Shown here piece by piece: positions 44,217 through 53,412 of a stretch of 64,000 bases of DNA (position 1 is the stretch's first letter; every line of letters starts with the position of its first letter). The translations under genes were made by a program, and so were the position numbers. Source of the DNA: Armatimonadota bacterium (GTDB taxonomy: Bacteria > Armatimonadota > Hebobacteria > CAIYQO01); assembly GCA_029553475.1 (NCBI GenBank), contig JAKPKV010000058.1, forward strand, positions 17,300-81,299. Reading direction: 5' to 3'. The notes beneath the pieces were generated by a model that saw only the letters and a list, made by a program, of their open reading frames with translations, had not been told where the DNA came from and ran no database searches.

Positions 44217-45737
44217 TTACACCCCCGCCGCCACCGTCCGGCAGCTTATCGCGAACGGGTTCTCGCCCGGATACCACATGCTGCATGGCAGCGGGACGTT
44301 GATATCGCTCACGCCGAGCATCTGCACGGCGTCGAAGAGCGCCTGACCGACGTGGTCGAAGGCCACCGCGCCGTGGTGCGGGAAGCGCTTGCCGATGAGG
44401 ACGTGGCGATAGAAGCGGGCGAAATTCGGGATGGCGAACACGCCGATGCCGCCAAAACTCATCGGGTCCACGTCGAGGATGCTGCCCTCGGCCACGTAGC
44501 TCACCAGCCGGCCCTCGGCGTTGCCCTGCAGGCGGAAGAAAGTGGTGGCGCCCGGCTTGAGCTGGCCTTCCAGCGTGCCGCGGGTGATGTCCGGCGCCGC
44601 CGTCGGGCCTTCCATCAGCCGGTGCATGATGAGCTGGTATTTCATGCTGCAGTTCTTCATGCAACAGCTTGGGGTGTTCCCGCAGTGGAAGCCCATGAAG
44701 AGGTCGGCGCGGGCGGCGCCCATCAGGTCCACCTCATCGCTGACGAGATCGTTCGGCACCGTGTTGTTGATGTCGAGCAGGGTGGCCGGGACGCCGCTCG
44801 CCAGGTAGCAAAGGTATTCGCTCAACGCGCCGTAAAGATCCACCTCGCACGCCACCGGCATGCCGCGGGTGGACAGGCGGGAATTGACGTAGCAGGGCAC
44901 GAAGCCGAACGCTTTCTCGAACGCCGGCCAGCATTTGTCGGCGAAGACCGCGTACTGGCGGGAGCCGAGATTCGCCTCCGCGAAACGCGTCAGCGCCAGC
45001 TCGAAGCGCGCCAACTTGGGCAGCAGGTCGGGATAGGCGTTGCCCGCGCCCAGCTCTTTCGCCATGTCGGCGGCGATGGCGGCGATGGCCGCGTCGTTCG
45101 GGTCCACCGCGTTGAAGAGCACCCAGAGATCGAGCTCGCTGTTCTCCATCACCTCCACGCCCAGGTCATAGAGCGGCTTGATGGGGGCGTTGCAGGCGAA
45201 AAAATCCTGCGGGCGCGGCCCGAAGCCGAAGATCTTCAGCCCCTGCACGCCCAGCACCAGGCGGGCGACGGTGACGAAATGCGCGACTTTCGGCGCCAGC
45301 TCCTCCGGCAGGCCCACCGGCATCTGCGGGATATAGGCGCGCAGGTTGCGCAACGCGATGTTGTAGGACGCGTTGAGCATGCCGCAGTAGGCGTCGCCGC
45401 GGTCGTCCACCAGGCCGGTCTTCGTCTCCTCGGCCGCCGCGCAGAACATCACCGGGCCGCCGAAACGCTGGGCGAAAATGGTCGTCGGACCTTCCGGGCC
45501 AAAATTGCCGAGGTAGATGACGGCGGCGTTGGCGCCGGCGGCCTTCACCGCGTCCAGCGCCTTCAGCGCGTCGGCTTCGCTCTCGATCACCACCGGGCAG
45601 GCGCTCGCCGCCACGCCCTGCGCCTGCAGCGCGTCCATCAACTTCGCCAGTCGCTTGCGCGTCAGCTCAATCGGAAAACAGTCCCGGCTGACGCCCACCA
45701 CCGCCAGCTTGACTGCTGGAGCATTGGTCAGAGACAT
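44217..45737 (-). CDS. L-fucose/L-arabinose isomerase-fold protein
   Basis: A 506-residue member of the FucI/AraA-fold isomerase superfamily. Visible features are the N-terminal Rossmann-like part (KLAVVGVSRDCFPIELTRKRL) and a middle domain with KIFGFGPRPQDFFACNAPIKPL and GVEVMENSELDL. The C-terminal part carries FHCGNTPSCCMK and the late PHHGAVAF segment that supplies metal ligands. It is not close to classical AraA. Being directly upstream of araB, it probably acts as the L-arabinose to L-ribulose isomerase of this operon; this is inference. ATG 45737 follows GAGGAGG at six bases. The upstream extension of the frame lacks homology. Confidence 0.82.
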   Translation of the reverse strand: MSLTNAPAVKLAVVGVSRDCFPIELTRKRLAKLMDALQAQGVAASACPVVIESEADALKALDAVKAAGANAAVIYLGNFGPEGPTTIFAQRFGGPVMFCAAAEETKTGLVDDRGDAYCGMLNASYNIALRNLRAYIPQMPVGLPEELAPKVAHFVTVARLVLGVQGLKIFGFGPRPQDFFACNAPIKPLYDLGVEVMENSELDLWVLFNAVDPNDAAIAAIAADMAKELGAGNAYPDLLPKLARFELALTRFAEANLGSRQYAVFADKCWPAFEKAFGFVPCYVNSRLSTRGMPVACEVDLYGALSEYLCYLASGVPATLLDINNTVPNDLVSDEVDLMGAARADLFMGFHCGNTPSCCMKNCSMKYQLIMHRLMEGPTAAPDITRGTLEGQLKPGATTFFRLQGNAEGRLVSYVAEGSILDVDPMSFGGIGVFAIPNFARFYRHVLIGKRFPHHGAVAFDHVGQALFDAVQMLGVSDINVPLPCSMWYPGENPFAISCRTVAAGV

Positions 45738-46005
45738 GAAAAACCTCCTCCACACGGCTTTCGCCACGATTGGCCTACGGAGAGATACACCGCAGCGGCC
45801 CCAACAGGCCGCCGTACGGGGTAGTCTTTCGCCACGGCGACGCGATTTCCTGTTAACCCGGTGAATTTGCCTGCAATGCCGCATCCCGGCTGCCCTCTCA
45901 CCACTTCATCCTCCTGGCGGGCGAGACTCCGCCCAGCCGCGCGCGGAACCTCACCGGCACGGTTGCGCGGAAAGGCATCGGTGGGCTCATCACTGTCGCA
46001 TGGCT
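45738..46005. other. Intergenic region upstream of the isomerase-araB operon
   Basis: 268 bp. It contains a small GCGGCC/GGCCGC hairpin around 45796-45813 and presumably the operon promoter. No gene or firm promoter is seen. Confidence 0.35.
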
Positions 46006-47433
46006 TCAATCCTTTGCCGAGGAGCTGCTCGGTTGCGCGGGCGGCAACACCGCGCGGTACGGCCGACCTGGAATCAGCCGCTCACCATCGGTGAAACCTT
46101 CGGGACGCGCGCGCAGCTCGTCAATCAATCGCGCGCGCCACCAGGAAATGCGCTCCTGCCGGGCGGGATCGGCGATCAAATTCCGGCACTCCCGTGGGTC
46201 TTCCGTCAGGTCGAAGAACTGCTCGCGGCCGTCGCCGGTATACCAGATGAATTTCTCCCGCCCGTCCGTCAGGCTCTGGTGATACGGCGCGTGTTCCAGG
46301 TGCAGGTATGCGCGCCACGCCGGATCTTCCCCCCGCAGCAGCGGCATAAGGCTGCGGCCTTCCACCGTGTCGGGAATGGGCACGCCCGCCAACTCAAGCA
46401 GCGTGGGCATCACGTCCTCCAGGCAGACCGGCGCGTCAATCGTCCGGCCGCGCTGGAAACCGCAGCGCGACGGCGCGCGCAACAGGAAGGGCACCCGTGC
46501 CGACGGCTCATACGGGAGTTGCTTCCGCCAGAGATAGTGGTCGCCCAGCATTTCTCCATGATCGGAGATGAAGCAGACCACCAGATTATCGCCGACGATG
46601 CTCGGCACGCCGGTCACGCCGTTCAGCAGCCGGCGCAGTTGATCGTCCACATGGTTGATTAACCCGTAGTAGCCCGCGCGTGTCGAGCGCAGAGCCTCCC
46701 CGCTCAGCGCGACGTTTGATGGCGCCACGTCCATCCCCCGCCCGCCATTCGGCGGCGGCGTCGCCCAATCGCCGACGACCGGCTCCGGCACGCCGGTGCG
46801 CAGGTAGCGCTCGAAATAGTGCGCCGGCGGCTGCAGCGGCGGATGCGGGGCGATGAACGACACCGTGAGGAAGAACGGACAGGAGGGATCGCGCGTGCGC
46901 AGGAACTCCAGCGACTCGTCCACGACCCAGTTCGTGTGATGGAAGCGCTCCTCCAGATGAAAGGGCCGCGCGGTCCAGTCGTTGTGCATCACGCCGCCGC
47001 CGAACCAGTCCGCCGTCGCGCCGGCATGCAGCGTCAGCCAGCGCGCGTAATCGTCCGCCCCGGTATGGCACTGGGTCACGAGGTGGTCGTAGCCGTAGCG
47101 CTTGCGCGGCGGATATTGGTGCATGCTCCGCCCGATCATCCCCGTGTGATAGCCGGCTTTCCGCAGCTCGCCGGGCAGCGTCGGCGGCGCGTCCCACTCC
47201 ACGCCGTCGGCGTAGCCCACCATGCCGTGCGTGCGCGGGAACTGCCCGGAGAGGATGCTCCGCCGGGCGGCGATACAGGAGGGACAGGTGACATACGCTC
47301 TCGAAAAATGCGCCCCGTCGCCGGCGATGGCGTCCATATTCGGCGTCATCAGCACGGGATGGTGGGCGTAGCTCAGGCAATCCCCCCGCTGCTGGTCGGT
47401 GATGATGAGCAGGATATGCGGGCGCTCGCTCAT
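46006..47433 (-). CDS. Sulfatase (alkaline-phosphatase superfamily)
   Basis: A 475-residue type I sulfatase. The metal ligands begin in LLIITDQQRGD. The formylglycine motif is C53-I-A-A-R57, the C-x-A-x-R variant instead of C-x-P-x-R. SDHGEMLGDH supplies the later Asp/His ligands, and the C-terminal subdomain ends with ELYDL-like FDLTEDPRECRNL. No signal peptide is visible, so it may act in the cytoplasm or use another route. Activation would require a formylglycine-generating enzyme encoded elsewhere. Its start codon overlaps the stop of the upstream sulfatase by four bases (ATGA), so the pair is translationally coupled. It likely removes sulfate from an oligosaccharide. Confidence 0.9.
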   Translation of the reverse strand: MSERPHILLIITDQQRGDCLSYAHHPVLMTPNMDAIAGDGAHFSRAYVTCPSCIAARRSILSGQFPRTHGMVGYADGVEWDAPPTLPGELRKAGYHTGMIGRSMHQYPPRKRYGYDHLVTQCHTGADDYARWLTLHAGATADWFGGGVMHNDWTARPFHLEERFHHTNWVVDESLEFLRTRDPSCPFFLTVSFIAPHPPLQPPAHYFERYLRTGVPEPVVGDWATPPPNGGRGMDVAPSNVALSGEALRSTRAGYYGLINHVDDQLRRLLNGVTGVPSIVGDNLVVCFISDHGEMLGDHYLWRKQLPYEPSARVPFLLRAPSRCGFQRGRTIDAPVCLEDVMPTLLELAGVPIPDTVEGRSLMPLLRGEDPAWRAYLHLEHAPYHQSLTDGREKFIWYTGDGREQFFDLTEDPRECRNLIADPARQERISWWRARLIDELRARPEGFTDGERLIPGRPYRAVLPPAQPSSSSAKD

Positions 47434-48887
47434 GATGTCCCCTCACGGGCCGGCCACTGGCAGAGGATCTCCCGCGGGAAGCCGCGCGGGTCTTCATCCC
47501 AGGGGACGACGTCGGACGTGTGAAGATACCAGTCGAGCATCTGCTCCTGCAGCCGCCGCTGGATATCCGCGCAGGCCGGCTGGCCGTAGACGTTCGCCAG
47601 CTCCAACGGATCGCTGACGAGGTCATACAGCTCGTGCTCGCCATTCGTCCGGCGGACGAGCTTGTGCGTCAGCGTGCGGATCATCGTCGCCCGGCAGACG
47701 GACTCCGGCGCTTCCTGCTGCTGCCGGCCTTTCGGATAGTAGATGGCGTGGACATCGCGGCAGATGCCGTCCGCGGTGCGCCCTTCAAAGCAATGCGGCT
47801 CATGGGTATCGTAGCCGCCTTCGCAATAGACCGCGCGCGCATAATCGCCCGCCGCGCCGCGCAATTGCGGCAGCATGCTGCGGCCGAACTGGGTATGCCG
47901 GAGGGGAATATCCGCCAGCGCCAGCGTCGTCGGCACGATGTCGAAGCACTCGATGGGCTCTTTGACGACATGCCCCGCCGCCATGCCCGGCGCGCGCACC
48001 AGCATGGGGATGCGCGTGATGCAGTCGTCCAGCGCGTTCGACCACTTCTCCACCAGGCCGTAATCGCCCGCCCAATCGCCGTGGTCGGAGAAGAAAAAGA
48101 CCGTCGTATCGTCGGCCAGGCCGCTCCCATCCAGCGCGTCCATCAACATGCCGAAAAGGTAATCCACATAGGAAACCATGCCGAGATACACGGCCATGAT
48201 GCGCCGCATTTCGTCAGCGGACAGCGCGCCCAGGTTGCGGTACTGGCGGATCAGCCGATGGAACGCGGGCTTGCCCGCCAGCTCCGCCGGCCGCAGCGGC
48301 GGCAGGTCGGCGGGCGCATACATGCTGTACCACGGCTCCGGCACGGTGTAGGGGCAGTGCGGGTAGAGCGTCGGCAGATACAGCATGAACGGCGCATCGC
48401 CCGGCTTGCGGCTGCGCAGGAAGGAGATTGCCTGGTGCACGATGCCGTAATCGCCCGGATGATCGCTCTGCGGCCCGTAGAGGAAGCTGCGGTAATGCAG
48501 GTCGCCTTCCCCGGGCTTCTCGGCGCCCCCGCCGCCGCGCCAATCATGCACGCAGGTCACGGAATCGGCGAAGGAGGCGACCGCCAGCAGGTCATTCTTG
48601 CCGATCCAGTGCACATCGTACCCGGCGCCTTTCAGATATTTCAGGGTATTGGGCTCGTCCGGGCGCAGGCTGTGCCAGAGGGTGCGATGGCCGCGGGTAT
48701 GTGGGTACCACCCGGTCATGAACGAGCAGCGCGACGGCGTGCAGACGGGGTGCTGCACGTGGCACTGGTCGAAACGCGTCCCCCCCGCGGCGAAGTGGTC
48801 GAGATTGGGCGTCCGCGCCAGGGGGTGGCCGTAACACCCGAGCACATCGGCGCGCATTTCGTCAGGATTGAAATAGATGAAGTTCAT
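47430..48887 (-). CDS. Sulfatase (alkaline-phosphatase superfamily)
   Basis: A 485-residue type I sulfatase with the canonical formylglycine motif C49-T-P-S-R53. Metal-site segments are IYFNPDEMRADVLG and FFFSDHGDWAGDYG, with HELYDLVSDPLELANV near the end. It has no visible signal peptide. It is the middle gene of three: 16 bp after a DUF481 barrel gene and overlapping the next sulfatase by four bases. The two sulfatases are not near-identical, so they probably act on different sulfated positions of one glycan. Confidence 0.92.
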   Translation of the reverse strand: MNFIYFNPDEMRADVLGCYGHPLARTPNLDHFAAGGTRFDQCHVQHPVCTPSRCSFMTGWYPHTRGHRTLWHSLRPDEPNTLKYLKGAGYDVHWIGKNDLLAVASFADSVTCVHDWRGGGGAEKPGEGDLHYRSFLYGPQSDHPGDYGIVHQAISFLRSRKPGDAPFMLYLPTLYPHCPYTVPEPWYSMYAPADLPPLRPAELAGKPAFHRLIRQYRNLGALSADEMRRIMAVYLGMVSYVDYLFGMLMDALDGSGLADDTTVFFFSDHGDWAGDYGLVEKWSNALDDCITRIPMLVRAPGMAAGHVVKEPIECFDIVPTTLALADIPLRHTQFGRSMLPQLRGAAGDYARAVYCEGGYDTHEPHCFEGRTADGICRDVHAIYYPKGRQQQEAPESVCRATMIRTLTHKLVRRTNGEHELYDLVSDPLELANVYGQPACADIQRRLQEQMLDWYLHTSDVVPWDEDPRGFPREILCQWPAREGTS

Positions 48888-48903
48888 GAGGGAGGTGCTC
48901 CGG

Positions 48904-49629
48904 TTATTTCAGCGTGTAGCTGAGGCCCAGCCATTGGGTGCGCCTGGCGTTGGGCACGGTATTGCCGACCCAGACACGATAGCCCACGCCAAGGCGATCA
49001 TTGGCTGTGTAGTTCACGTTCGCATCCAGCGAATAGCGCAGGCGGTCGCCGCGGAGGCGCAGATCGCCGAGCGCGGCGTAATCCGCCTTCGGTCCCGATG
49101 AGATTTTCCAGCGCGTGCCGAGGGGGTATTCCACGCCGAAGGCCATCCCCACGTCGCCGGCAAAGCGCTCCGCCGTGCGCAGATCCTTGCTGGCGCCCCC
49201 GGTGAACTCTATGAAGCCGTGGGCAAATTTACGGCGCACGCCGGCCGCCGCCAGCGTGAAGACGCTGTCCAGGTCATGGTCGCCTTCCGTCTGGATGAGC
49301 AGCACCGGGTACCAGCGCCCCGCCGTCTTCTCGTTATCCGGCGGCATGAAGCGCCAGCCCGTGCGCAGGCGGTCCAGGGTCGTTGTATCGCTCCGCGCGT
49401 AATCGGAATCGAGATTGATCGTCGCCAGTACGTTCCCTCCCGCATGTCGCCATTGTCCGGACAATGCCCAGTTGATGGTGTGCGTGCTGTCCGTCTCGCT
49501 CACCGTTTCGTTTATGCTCAACAAGATGCGAAGCTTTTGCGCCTCAAGTCCCCCGCCGTGCGCGAGCGAGACCAACACGACAGGGGCAAAAAGGATGAGC
49601 AGGCGGGTGATGTCGCGGAGCGATACCAT
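48904..49629 (-). CDS. DUF481-like outer-membrane beta-barrel protein
   Basis: A 241-residue exported protein with an N-terminal hydrophobic segment (ITRLLILFAPVVLVSLAHG). Alternating amphipathic strands with aromatic girdles follow (TINWALSGQWRHAG, VGMAFGVEYPLGTRWKISSG, RLRYSLDANVNYTANDRLGVGYRVWVG, TQWLGLSYTLK). This is the pattern of DUF481/YdiY-type outer-membrane barrels, and the C-terminal strand fits a barrel sorting signal. ATG 49629 is chosen because GAGGA lies nine bases upstream; upstream ATGs at 49638 and 49647 are possible. It leads the sulfatase operon and may be a structural or glycan-related surface protein. Confidence 0.65.
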   Translation of the reverse strand: MVSLRDITRLLILFAPVVLVSLAHGGGLEAQKLRILLSINETVSETDSTHTINWALSGQWRHAGGNVLATINLDSDYARSDTTTLDRLRTGWRFMPPDNEKTAGRWYPVLLIQTEGDHDLDSVFTLAAAGVRRKFAHGFIEFTGGASKDLRTAERFAGDVGMAFGVEYPLGTRWKISSGPKADYAALGDLRLRGDRLRYSLDANVNYTANDRLGVGYRVWVGNTVPNARRTQWLGLSYTLK

Positions 49630-49729
49630 CGGGAGCATTCCTCGCATGATGCGCGGCACGCGCCGTGCATGATCTGTCACGCAAATGGTAGCCCCGCCGG
49701 TATGGTGCTGTCAAGGGAACGCACAGGCA

Positions 49730-49917
49730 GTAACCGTTCAGTCTTGTCAGCATGATGTGGCGTCTGTCCGCCCACCTCTCCCCCCCGCCCCTCCCCTGAG
49801 CGGGGAGGGGAGCACCGGATCTGCATACCAATCACGCCCCCTTCCCTGTCATGGAAGGGGGGTGGGGGGTTAGGTTTGCCATCAATCGGCGACATGCTGA
49901 CAAGACTGAACGGTTAC
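49730..49917. repeat. Palindromic element with perfect 25-bp terminal inverted repeats (MITE-like)
   Basis: A 188-bp element. The 25 bases starting GTAACCGTTCAG (49730-49754) are perfectly inverted at 49893-49917. Inside are two further hairpins, CCCCTCCCC/GGGGAGGGG at about 49790-49812 and CCCCCTTCC/GGAAGGGGG at about 49839-49862. CAGGCA directly before the left end recurs two bases beyond the right end, a possible target duplication. The element lies upstream of the DUF481 gene and downstream of the deacetylase gene. Confidence 0.75.
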
Positions 49918-49929
49918 AGCAGGCAACGC

Positions 49930-50772
49930 TTACTGCCTATGCTGCCCGTCTCGCACGTAGACGCCGCTCCACACTTTGCGCGCGAAATCCTCCGGGGTCG
50001 TGCGGCCGTGCACGCGGACGCGCGGCAGGCGTAGCGGATCGCAGTCCGGCGTCACCGGTCCCCCACCCTTCTTCCAGGCGATGGTGTAGCCGGCCGCTTG
50101 CACGCCGGCAACGACGCGATCATTGAACGCCCCCGCCGGGTAGGCTAACTGCGAGACCGGCCGCCGCAGGTGCGCGGTGATCGTCGCGCGGGAATCCACC
50201 AGCTCGCTGGCGAGGGTCGAATCATTCAGCGTGGTCAAATCGTAATGGTGCACGGTGTGCGATTGAAAGCCGCATCGCTCGCCTTGCATGGCGCGCGCGT
50301 GCTCCCAGGTGAGGTGCGCGTCATCGCCCACGACGGAAGTCACCAGAAAGACCGTCGCCGGCGCCTCGTGGCGGCGCAGAATGGGGAAGGCGCAGGTGAA
50401 ATTATCGCGGTAGCCGTCATCCAGCGTGACCGCCACCGCCTTTTCCGGCAACGGCCGCCGTTCACGCAGCGCGCGCTCGACTTCGTCCACGCTGACGATG
50501 GTGAATCCGTTCTCCACCAGATATTGCATCTGCCAGGCGAAATCGGCGGGCGGCACCGTCAGGTCGCGCATCAGCGGGCTGCGCGCTTCCCGTGGGGTCA
50601 GCTCGCAGACGCGGTGGTACATCAGCACCGGCACCGCGAAATCATGCGTCATCGGGACGGTCGGGGCGGCCGGCGCGGGCGGCGTGACCACCGGCGCGTT
50701 CCGCCGCGAGGCAACGCCCACATAGCCCACGACACACAGCAGGATCAGCGCCAGCGCGAGCAGCATCCGCAT
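49930..50772 (-). CDS. Membrane-anchored polysaccharide deacetylase (NodB/CE4 family)
   Basis: A 280-residue protein with an N-terminal helix (MLLALALILLCVVGYVGV) and a Pro/Ala-rich spacer. The NodB domain then has VPVLMYHRV, AVTLDDGYRDN (catalytic Asp and metal Asp), FQSHTVHHYDL (metal His pair), LAYPAGAFND (motif 3) and the late AWKKGGG. This resembles PgaB- or YadE-type extracellular deacetylases acting on N-acetylglucosamine polymers. ATG 50772 has GGAGG seven bases upstream. It lies 79 bp from the end of the GH94 gene on the same strand and could be its operon partner. Confidence 0.9.
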   Translation of the reverse strand: MRMLLALALILLCVVGYVGVASRRNAPVVTPPAPAAPTVPMTHDFAVPVLMYHRVCELTPREARSPLMRDLTVPPADFAWQMQYLVENGFTIVSVDEVERALRERRPLPEKAVAVTLDDGYRDNFTCAFPILRRHEAPATVFLVTSVVGDDAHLTWEHARAMQGERCGFQSHTVHHYDLTTLNDSTLASELVDSRATITAHLRRPVSQLAYPAGAFNDRVVAGVQAAGYTIAWKKGGGPVTPDCDPLRLPRVRVHGRTTPEDFARKVWSGVYVRDGQHRQ

Positions 50773-50851
50773 CGCCGCACCTCCATGTGATGCAGCATAG
50801 CAGCGCGCGGTTACAACGCCATGACCATTCGATGACGATTCTGATAACCGA

Positions 50852-53221
50852 TCAGCAGCGGCAGACCACCGTCGCCACCGCGCCGTCAGGCGGCGGCAGC
50901 GTGGTCCCGGCGATCGCCCCGCCGTCCAGCTCCAGCGCGTGCCGCCCGGACCCGCTGTTCTCGATGGTGATGTCGTATTGGCAGCCGCGGAAGCGGCGCC
51001 GCACGCGCACCAGCGGCAGCGACGCCGGCAGGCACGGGCGCACGGACAGGCCATCGAGCGTGGGGCGGATGCCCAGCAGGTACTGGGTGGCGGCGACATA
51101 CATCCAGCTCGCGGTGCCGGTGAGCCAACTGATGCCGCCGGCGCCGAAGAGCTCGTTCACCGGCCCGACGATGCTGGAGACGTAGACGTACGGCTCGCGG
51201 CCATACAGGTCAGCGCCGGCGGTCTCCGACACCACCTGCGGGATGAGCTGCCGGTAATACTTGAAGGCGCGGTCGGCGCGGCCCAGCAGGCACTCGGCGA
51301 TGATCGCCCAGGTGTTGGCGTGGCAGAAGATGCTGCCGTTTTCGTTCGTGCCGGGGCTGGAGCCCAGCGGCGGGTCGGTCGGTTCGGGGATGCCGGTATA
51401 CGCCGGCGCCAGCAGCGCCAGCCCGTAGGGCGAATCGAGCATGCGCCCGGCGGCGTCCATCGCCATCTCGCCGCGCCCGCCGTCGCCGACGCCGCTGATC
51501 ACCGCCCACGACTGCGGATTGAGGAAAATTTTCCCTTCCGCGCACCGGTCGCCCCCCAGGAACTTGCCGTTGCTCAGCAGCAGACGGCGATACCATCCGC
51601 CGTCCCAGACCAGGTCGGAATTGAGGATGCCGGTCAACTCGGCGGCAACATCCGCGCACCAGGCGGCGTCCGCGTCGCGCCCCAGCCGCAGCGCCAGCTC
51701 GCGCATCTCCGTGCACGAGTAGACGAGCTGCTGGCCGAGCATCACGCTTTCCGCCGCCTCGTCCATGAAGAGCGCCAGGCCGTCGTTCCAGTCCGCGTGG
51801 TAGAGCGTCGGCAGCCCGCGCGGCCCGCGCCGGCGCTCGATGAACTGCAAGCCGCGCAGGGTATGGTCGTAAATCGTGCCGTCGCCGCCGTCGCGATACG
51901 GGATCACCTCCTCCGCCAGGCCGAGATCGCCGGTCTCCGCCAGCAGCGCGTTGATGGTGTAAATCTGCCAGACGGTGTTGTCCGATCGCTCCGGCTTGTC
52001 GTTGATCGGCTGCGGGCAGTACGGGAAGAAGGAGAAGCAGCCGGCGCCATCCTGCTTCTGCGTGCCGAAGACCAGCCGCATGCGATCCAGCGCGAACGCC
52101 GGGTCGAGGCTGGCGGCGCCGAGCGCATCCTGGGTGGTGTCGCGGTATTGCAGCCCGCCCAGCCCCATGTGATCGGTGGAGATGATGCGCGCCTGCGACA
52201 GCGTGGTGAGGCTGTTATAGGGGCTCCAGCTATTCACGAAGCGGTCAATCACCGGATCGCCGGTCTGCGCCTGATACGTCTCCAGCCGCCCCGCCCAGAA
52301 CTCGCGCACCGCCCGCACGCCCTCCGCCACGCGCCCGGCATCGGCATAGCGCGCCAGCAGGTTGTCCACGTCGCCCCAGGTGTCGCCGATGGCGAAGCGA
52401 TAGGCGAATTGCGTCGTCTCGCCGGGGGCGAGGGCGAGATCCACCGCGAGCGCCCCGCAGCCGTGCCCGCCCAGCGGCGCCTCCGAATTGCCGAAACCCC
52501 GCGCCAGCGCGCCGGGGCGCTCCAATGAGCCGATGCGGCCGACGAACGCGTCGCGCGCGCACTCATACCCGCTCACCGGCGCGGTGCAGCCAAAGGCCAT
52601 GCGCGGGGTGAAGGGCGCCTCGAAGACGTGGTAATCGTAGCGGATGGCATTGGACGCCGCGTCGTAGTTGAAGCCGCAGTGCGTCTTCAGATAACACCAG
52701 GCGATGATCTCGCGCATGAACTCCAGCAGGCCGAATTCCAGGTAACTCGCCACCTGCAGGTCCACCGCCTCCGCGCCGGCGTTGCGCAGCGTCACCTGCC
52801 AGAGCATCACGTCATCATCCGGCGGGATGGTGTAGAGCACGTCCGCCCGCACGCCGGCCTTTTCCCCGGCGAAGCTGGTGATGCCTGGCTCATGGCGACA
52901 CGCGAAGTGATCCAGCGGGGTGCATGTGGGCGCGAAGTGCGGGTTCCACAGCGTCCCGTGGGTGCGGTCGTTGATATAGACGTAGAAACCGGGCCGGTCC
53001 TGCGGCGCGGGGATGTAGTGGTAGCGCGTGATGCGGTGCATCAGCGCTTCCAGATACCAGAGCAGCCCGCCGGCGTTCTGGCTGATGAACGCCGACAGCC
53101 GCCGGTTGGTGAGATAATTGATCCACGGGCGCGGCGTGGCCGGATCGGTGATGACGTAGGCGCGAGCCGGATCGTCAAAATAGCCGTAACTGGCGGATGA
53201 TGCCGGTGGTGAAGTCGTCAT
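50852..53221 (-). CDS. GH94 family glycoside phosphorylase (cellobiose/chitobiose phosphorylase-like)
   Basis: A 789-residue enzyme of the GH94 phosphorylase type. The N-terminal beta-sandwich (YGYFDDPARAYVITDPATPRPW, SFISQNAGG-like AFISQNAGGLLWY) is followed by an alpha/alpha barrel. The general acid is in HADWNDGLALF (Asp480). Further family segments are YRDTTQDALGA, GTNENGSIFCHANTWAI and YVYVSSIVGP. No signal peptide, in keeping with cytoplasmic phosphorolysis of imported disaccharides to a sugar 1-phosphate. ATG 53221 follows GAGGGA; the long upstream extension of the frame has no homology. The exact substrate cannot be read. Confidence 0.92.
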   Translation of the reverse strand: MTTSPPASSASYGYFDDPARAYVITDPATPRPWINYLTNRRLSAFISQNAGGLLWYLEALMHRITRYHYIPAPQDRPGFYVYINDRTHGTLWNPHFAPTCTPLDHFACRHEPGITSFAGEKAGVRADVLYTIPPDDDVMLWQVTLRNAGAEAVDLQVASYLEFGLLEFMREIIAWCYLKTHCGFNYDAASNAIRYDYHVFEAPFTPRMAFGCTAPVSGYECARDAFVGRIGSLERPGALARGFGNSEAPLGGHGCGALAVDLALAPGETTQFAYRFAIGDTWGDVDNLLARYADAGRVAEGVRAVREFWAGRLETYQAQTGDPVIDRFVNSWSPYNSLTTLSQARIISTDHMGLGGLQYRDTTQDALGAASLDPAFALDRMRLVFGTQKQDGAGCFSFFPYCPQPINDKPERSDNTVWQIYTINALLAETGDLGLAEEVIPYRDGGDGTIYDHTLRGLQFIERRRGPRGLPTLYHADWNDGLALFMDEAAESVMLGQQLVYSCTEMRELALRLGRDADAAWCADVAAELTGILNSDLVWDGGWYRRLLLSNGKFLGGDRCAEGKIFLNPQSWAVISGVGDGGRGEMAMDAAGRMLDSPYGLALLAPAYTGIPEPTDPPLGSSPGTNENGSIFCHANTWAIIAECLLGRADRAFKYYRQLIPQVVSETAGADLYGREPYVYVSSIVGPVNELFGAGGISWLTGTASWMYVAATQYLLGIRPTLDGLSVRPCLPASLPLVRVRRRFRGCQYDITIENSGSGRHALELDGGAIAGTTLPPPDGAVATVVCRC

Positions 53222-53412
53222 ATTCGTCCCTCGAGCAGCCAGGTGGGTCATCCCGCGTCGGCAGGACGACAGGCCGATTGTATCCTCCCCGTTCGCCGGC
53301 GTCAATGTTGCCGCCGCGCGGCGATGTCGCGTATCCGCGCGCGCATGACCCGACCAGGCGGGAAAGAACAAAAAACGCGGGAACAAACGAAAAACAGTGA
53401 GAGGGGGACGCC

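Noticed and set aside
45728..46009. 93-codon minus-strand frame upstream of the isomerase
   Set aside because: No homology or ribosome site; it spans the presumed promoter region of the isomerase-araB operon.
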